Below, one piece after another: positions 59,059-64,000 of a DNA stretch of 64,000 bases. A program made the translations under genes and the position numbers. Position 1 is the stretch's first letter. Each line of letters begins with the position of its first letter. The stretch spans positions 1,603,755 to 1,667,754 of the forward strand of contig LNGK01000003.1 in assembly GCA_001510575.1 (NCBI GenBank), given 5' to 3'. This DNA comes from Knoxdaviesia capensis. Its lineage: Eukaryota > Ascomycota > Sordariomycetes > Microascales > Gondwanamycetaceae. Below the pieces are notes generated by a model. The model saw nothing but the letters and a program-made list of their open reading frames with translations, searched no databases and had not been told where the DNA came from.

Positions 59059-59631
59059 GGTCACGGCTTCTCGGAGCGGGAACGCAAAAGAATGAGGGGC
59101 CCGGCCAGCAGGAAGAACACAGAATTTTATGCTATAATCGGTGAGGAAAACGGAACGAAAAAAAACGAAAGCAGGGAGTTCAGTATTGTGGTTGCCCGGC
59201 ACACACAAGCAGATCTTCACACACGAAGAAGAGAGAACTTGGTCTCGGTGTCCGTCGAATCTTCCACGGGCGGACACCTGCATCCTCTTATACGCCGTCA
59301 TTCTACGAGTACGCGCTGGCCGGGAATAATCCGCCCCCAAAACAATCAGACAACGCAAGAAACGGGGGAAAATAAGAAATTGACAAAAAGGCCACAGCCC
59401 CAGTTCCAGAATAGAAACCCATACACCAGGCTCTACGGCCATGTTGATCCTACGCGCCGGGGGTGGGCGGGTTTTAAGCGCCGCAGGTCGGAGCGCTGGC
59501 GGCCTATCAAATTGGAGAGGCGGGACTTACACGGCAAGCTGGGCGGAAATGGCAGTGGATCATCGTGATTTTCGATATTATTTTTTATTTAAACCCCCCG
59601 ATTTGTTTGATCAGGCGGATATAGTCTCATA

Positions 59632-59760
59632 CGTGAATCATCACGCAGGACAGAACCGGAGTCGTGAATCACGGTGGGGCCGTTTGGCGGGTGAAGCCAA
59701 TTCAGTGTACAGACTTAAACACACCTTGATCCGTGAATCATCCATCAGGGATCGAATCAC
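59632..59760 (+). promoter_or_regulatory. Cluster of CGTGAATCA motifs
   Basis: Exact CGTGAATCA occurs at 59632-59640, 59663-59671 and 59732-59740, and a shortened CGAATCAC at 59753-59760. The first two are 31 bases apart, close to three helical turns. The first continues as CGTGAATCATCACG, an inverted repeat. The cluster ends about 18 bases before the TATA-like AATATAAG at 59778-59785. It could be a bZIP-type operator for a rightward transcript or part of a decayed LTR. Confidence 0.5.
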
Positions 59761-60649
59761 CAGTAGATTGTCCCAGGAATATAAGTATCCCGCCATCCCC
59801 AATCACTCTCCCATCCCTTCGTTTTCTCTTTTCTACTATCCCATAACCCCCCACGAATCCACCTTAGATACACGGCTGCAGTGACCGAGATGTCCGAACA
59901 GGAACTTCCTCACCCCCGGCCAGCCGGCCACTCCCCCACCGGAGATACCCGCTGAAGGAGTCTGCTCCCCCCGGGAAACCGCGGTCCGGGCCGAGTCCCC
60001 AGGGTTGAGCCATAACTAGACGGCGAGCGATGCCGGATGTCCCTATGGACGTCGGCCGCCAGGGATCACATTTGAAGAGACGACACCCGGCTCTCCGCGG
60101 ATGAGCCACGCGTTTAGAAGAGGACATTTTTATTTAAGACGAAAAATTGGAGAGAAACGCCTAGCCGCGTGTCTAGACCTGGCCACAATCCAGCAGGGTT
60201 TTGATGCGGGAGCTCCTGCTTGTTCCCGGCAGGGGAGAACAGGATCGTGGCCGGCCACCCGGCCCCCCTTCCCCACGGGACCGGTCGTCGGCCGCACGGC
60301 GGCGGGGCGGGCAGGCTAAGCCGAACCAACAACGCTCCAAGGGCGCAAGCTCCGCTTTGAACGTGATAGATATACTCGCTCCACATGGAACTCAAATCAA
60401 CCCCTGCCGGCTCCCGCCCGCCGCGCCAGAGCCCCAGGTCGGCAATTGCAGCTCGCGCTTGTTCGCCCCCCCCGCCCGGGCCGAAGCCGGAGAGGGCCCC
60501 TCTCTACCAGAGGTGTGCACCGCGTGCACCAGGGTCCCAGCGGAGCCTTGTCACCGGTCCGCGAGCAGTGCAAAAACCGTCTCAACCGGACTGTCCGGAG
60601 GACGAGCCAGGACGCAGAGGCCGGTCGGGCTGCCTAGGACAGTCAAGCT

Positions 60650-61590
60650 GTGGCGCACAGTGATCTGACGTTTGATTTCAACGAGACCCTTGTATCAACC
60701 GCCACTCCCGATGGCCGGAGGATCCTCCTGGCCCTCGCAGTCGAAGCCTGCGCCACCTTGCGCCAAATGGACGTGGTTGCCACCTACCTCGAAAGCGAGT
60801 CGGCGGGGACAATCTCCGCTGGACCAGAACCAGGGATGCCGAGACGGGCGCCCAGGTGGAGGAGCCCTGACGGTCAGCTGGGAATCTGCACGGCAACAAC
60901 AGCCGGTCTTTGTGCTGCCGAAGCCACTCTAGAATATTCTCGCGGCCGAGACTAAATCAGACATGCCATTGAGTCCGAGTCTCGTCCCGGCGTGCGGTGT
61001 GCGCCGGGTGTCGCATAGCGCTCGATACTGCAGCTGCTAACTTACCCGGGGCTTGCACGGACCCGGGCAATCAGAACTCAAGACGGCGCCAAGTTCGAAA
61101 CGGCCTGTCCTTCCGCGCCGCGGCCCGTCTCCCTCTATCTCTTTATACTCGCCGGTCGGCCCGGCTCCGGGCCCGCCTGCTATGCAGCACGCAGAGTCGT
61201 ACTATCCCATTATCGGCGTGCATGGAGGTCACCCCAGGATCACCTGGCCGGACCACTCTCAGTTCTCGCAGTAGCGACGCTGGAGACCCAGGAACTTGAT
61301 AACGCAGCCAAAGGACTTGACGTTCCCCCGGTGGCCGGCCCCACCCCGCGTCCGGGTCCGCACTGCATCGCACCTAGACCCAGAACTGCGCTGGCAAGTG
61401 TTCCCGGCAACATAATCCGATATTACCGGTCCAATCTAGTCTGTTTCGCCCCCATCGCCTGCCGGAATCCACTACAGAGAGGGCGATCACGCCCGGCGGT
61501 CTCCAAGGCCGAATATATATCTGCGTGCCATCTTCTTCCTCCGGTGGATCCGAAAAAGGCACTACTCTCCCGCGGCCACAGTGCGTAGAG
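60650..61590 (+). mobile_element. Degenerate Ty1/copia pol remnant
   Basis: Two blocks recall copia-type pol in correct order and orientation. At about 60,670-60,800 the frame reads FDFNETLVSTATPDGRRILL and LRQMDVVATYLES, matching the reverse-transcriptase stretch that ends QMDV-T-A-F-L. At about 61,490-61,540 the frame reads SRPAVSKAEYISACH, matching the end of RNase H (TEAEYIA). They are about 0.85 kb apart, less than half the spacing in intact elements, and lie in different frames with stops between, so it is broken by deletions and frameshifts. The DNA is GC- and CpG-rich, not AT-shifted, so it does not look RIP-mutated. No LTR pair was found. Confidence 0.6.
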
Positions 61591-62437
61591 CCATCAAGTT
61601 CGGACCACCGTCATCTGGACGGCCCTTGCATCTGGGGTTCTCCATGGCGCCAGCCGGTATATCGCGCGAGCTTAGACAGTTGAATTTCCCAGATCACGGC
61701 ATGTTCCGATGTCAACTCAACTGGCACATCTTTGCCCGGTGCAAACTGTGCTGCATCATAGACAGACTGGTTGTCCAGTTTCGGGGGTTGGACGGCACAG
61801 ATGGAGGCCTTACGTCGAGCTACTCCGGCTTCTGCCTTCTCGGGCTCGTACTCCAAGGATAGACCATGCGGAACAGAGAAATAGATTCGATTCTAAGAAA
61901 CCTGATGCGAAGTACCAACCGTACCGAACTACCAACCGTAAAGACATGGACGGGAGGGAGTGGCTGCGAGATAGGCAGAACCAGCCACAAGCCACACTCT
62001 GAGTACTCTCCCCGGATCCTTTTGACTTTTTCCACCGCGAATGCTCCATCAAACCCGCCACACGGAGGAGTCTCCACGCCCAGAATGTCCCTACTCAAGA
62101 AGATAGAACCAGAAAATAAAGCAAATTGAAGATCTTGTTAAAGGCCCCCAATCACGAACTCCTCCAGACAGACATGTCCATGTTGGTTTTTGAAGATGCA
62201 CCATACAAAAAACGGAAAAACGCAAAGATAAGGTGTAGTGGGTAAGGGAAGTGTGGCTGGTGGGCAACAGAGTCGGGGGGTGCGATGTGGACACAGAGGC
62301 TGGAATCGAAGAGTTGTATTTCATGCGACGGTGACTGGATTAAAAGTTAAGAGTGAGCGATGGAAGTGTGTGTAGGGAGCCCGCAGTATAAAACAAAAGA
62401 GAGATAGAAAGCAGTCTACACCCGGCGGAACCCCCGC

Positions 62438-64000
62438 TCAACCAAGCAAGTCGGAAAGATCGCCCGCCGCTCCCGCCGGCTTCTGCTGCGCCGGCTTCGC
62501 CGCGCCCGCCGGCGCGCCCCAGATCCCCGCGCTGCTCTTCTCCTTCGCCAGCTGGCCCATGGCCGGGCCGCCCGCCGACGGCGTGCCCGTCTTCTTGATC
62601 CCTGCGCTGGCCTGCGACCACAGCGCTCCGAACGCATCGCCCCCGGCCGCAGCCGCCGGCTTGGCCGCTCCCTGCGCCGGAGCGGCGGGCTTCATCGCGC
62701 CCATGCCCATACCGCGGCTGGTCGTGCTGCCGGCCGTGCCGAACGCACTGGACGTCGGCGTGGCTGCCGGCATCGACGAGAAGTAGCTGGGGCCGGTCGA
62801 CTGGAAGCCCGCGCCCCCCGAGGCCACGGGCCGCTGCGCCGCTGCCGCAGGGGCTGCTTGCACGGCCGCCGGGATGGCGAAGGACGTGTAGTTTGCCGCC
62901 GGCGGCGGCGAGATCGACGACATGCTGACCATGCCGCTCAGGTTAGCCTGTTGCGGCGCCGACACCGGCTTGGGCTGCACGAACTGCGCCGCCGGCGCGG
63001 CGGACGTGAAGGTCGGGACGGCAGGTGGCGAGGCAACGGGCGCAGGCGTGGCCGATTGGAAATCGTCGAATTCGTCGTCGTCATCGTTGGAAGCGGCCGG
63101 GGCGCTCTGGAAGGCCGCGAAGCCGCTGTTGTTGGCGGGAGCCTTGGCAGCGGGAGCAGCAGCCGGGGCGGGATCGTCGAACGAGAACAGATCGACCTCG
63201 GGGGCCTTCTTGGCCTTGACGGGCTCGGTCTTGCGTGCGGGAGCCGAGGATGACGAGGAGGCAGCAGTGGTCCGCTTGACCGCCGGGGCCTTGCCCGACG
63301 AAGAGGGCCCACGCTCGTCGTCGTCAAACTCGTCGTACTCCTCAAACTTATCCCCCCGGCGCGAAGCTGACGCGCCAGAGAACTCGTCCGACTGGCCGCC
63401 AAAACCACCTCCGTCGCCGTATACACCGCCCGAGTATCCGCCGTATCCGCCCTCTCCGCCGCCGCCACCACCGCTACCGCCGTATCCAGTCGACTCGCTG
63501 CCAAACCCGCCGTATCTGCCGCTGCCGCCGCCGCCGCTGCCGCTACCGCCAAACGAAGTGTTTCCGAACGAGGTTCCGCCCTCAACACCGGTGTACTTGT
63601 TCTTGGTAGAGCGGGCCTTCTTCCGCTCGGTGCGGATACGCTCGACGTCGCTCAGGAGATCGGTAAGCTCCTTGGCGCGATTCCGCACGTTGATGCCCTG
63701 GTCCCGACCGTTGGCGTCGATGAAGTGGAACTGGCGCAACATCTTCAGCAGGGTCAGGTGGCTGCGGGCATCGTCGATCACGCGCTCCGATCCGTGCTTG
63801 ACGAGGAACTCAAGCAGCTGCAGCGCCTTGTAGATCTGGCGCCACTCCTCGGCGGACTTTTCGGTGAAACGGCGGTATATCATCGGCATGATCTCGTTGA
63901 GGGTTTGGCTGTGGGGAGAAAGATGAAGGGAAACAGTTAGATATGCAAAGAGGACAATTGAACGGCAATGGAATCACAGCAAGCATACTAGTTGAAGGTT
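62438..64000 (-). CDS. ent3: ENTH-domain endosomal adaptor (Ent3-like), 5' part outside window
   Basis: Partial. The visible exons are the edge fragment 64000-63989 (TFNY) and 63908-62438, split by a 78-base GTATGC/CCACAG intron; the junction reads TFN-Y-QTLNEIMPMIYRRF. The N-terminal exons lie beyond the window. The ENTH domain continues through WRQIYKALQLLEFLVKHGSE, MLRQFHFIDANGRDQGINVR and LLSDVERIRTERKKA, which are near-diagnostic for Ent3/epsin-type proteins that bind phosphoinositides and clathrin adaptors at the trans-Golgi and endosomes. The rest (~330 residues) is disordered: a Gly-rich block (GGSGSGGGGSG, about 40% Gly), then Ala/Pro-rich linkers holding acidic-aromatic peptides (VDLFSFDD, DDDDEFDDFQSA) of the kind that bind adaptor ear domains, and a C-terminal DLSDLLG. 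Ent3 is favoured over Ent1/2 because no UIM or NPF motif is seen. Confidence 0.92.

Larger units (their letters stand above)
59059..62437. other. Intergenic region with motif cluster and retroelement remnant
   Basis: Left part: promoter of the four-TM gene. Middle: the CGTGAATCA array and a TATA-like word at 59778-59785. From about 60,650 to 61,590: a degenerate copia pol. The last 800 bases hold the 3' flank of the ENTH gene and nothing else I recognise. Confidence 0.6.

Noticed and set aside
62858..63833. Plus-strand frames opposite the ENTH gene
   Set aside because: Antisense of low-complexity Gly/Ala/Pro coding sequence.
1..64000. CRISPR arrays, bacterial operons or ribosomal RNA genes
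   Set aside because: No regularly spaced repeats, no prokaryotic gene packing, and no rRNA-like sequence were seen.

Overview
The window is nuclear DNA from a filamentous ascomycete (Pezizomycotina). Genes are monocistronic and well spaced. They carry short introns of roughly 50-160 bases with GTAAGT-like donors and CTAAC-type branch sites. Third codon positions are rich in C and G, and leaders are pyrimidine-rich with TATA boxes. Several products are typical of filamentous fungi: an RpdA-type histone deacetylase with a long tail, an ENA-type sodium pump, an X325/BIM1-like copper protein and a CE15 esterase. I cannot name the species.

Layout, left to right. 0-5.3 kb: a TMEM86/YhhN membrane protein (-) and, divergently, an unrecognised two-exon gene (+) whose product has a striking Leu-Asp-Leu alternation. 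5.3-18.4 kb: mostly gene-poor DNA with microsatellites and short repeats, containing one DUF6594-type membrane protein (-). 18.5-22.1 kb: a P-type IID (ENA) sodium/potassium efflux ATPase (+) with a long leader. 22-33 kb: gene-poor, with one large Ser-rich protein of unknown function (-). 33.4-35.4 kb: a Ser/Thr kinase (+) with a very long pyrimidine-rich leader. 36.5-37.5 kb: a GPI-type BIM1-like copper protein (-). 40.0-44.9 kb: divergent housekeeping pair rpd3 (-) and rpn11 (+). 45.7-47.9 kb: a large protein with a possible nucleotidyltransferase-like core (+). 49.5-59 kb: denser accessory region with a ZIP metal transporter (+), a CE15 esterase (-) lacking the canonical catalytic Glu, a hemerythrin-like protein (+), a CTR copper transporter (+) and a small four-TM protein (-). 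59-62.4 kb: a cluster of CGTGAATCA motifs followed by a degenerate Ty1/copia pol remnant. 62.4 kb to the end: an ENTH-domain (Ent3-like) endosomal adaptor (-), cut by the window edge.

There is no operon or obvious biosynthetic cluster. The recurring theme is metal handling: a BIM1-like copper protein, a CTR copper importer, a ZIP transporter and a hemerythrin-like iron protein all lie between 36.5 and 58 kb, and BIM1 and CTR proteins are known to cooperate in copper uptake in Cryptococcus. The best leads for something new are the Leu/Asp-alternating protein at 4 kb, the CE15 variant with an altered catalytic triad, a predicted GC-AG intron in the ZIP gene, and the three-copy CGTGAATCA array at 59.6 kb. 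All exon boundaries were read by eye from splice consensus and reading-frame continuity and have not been tested against transcripts.
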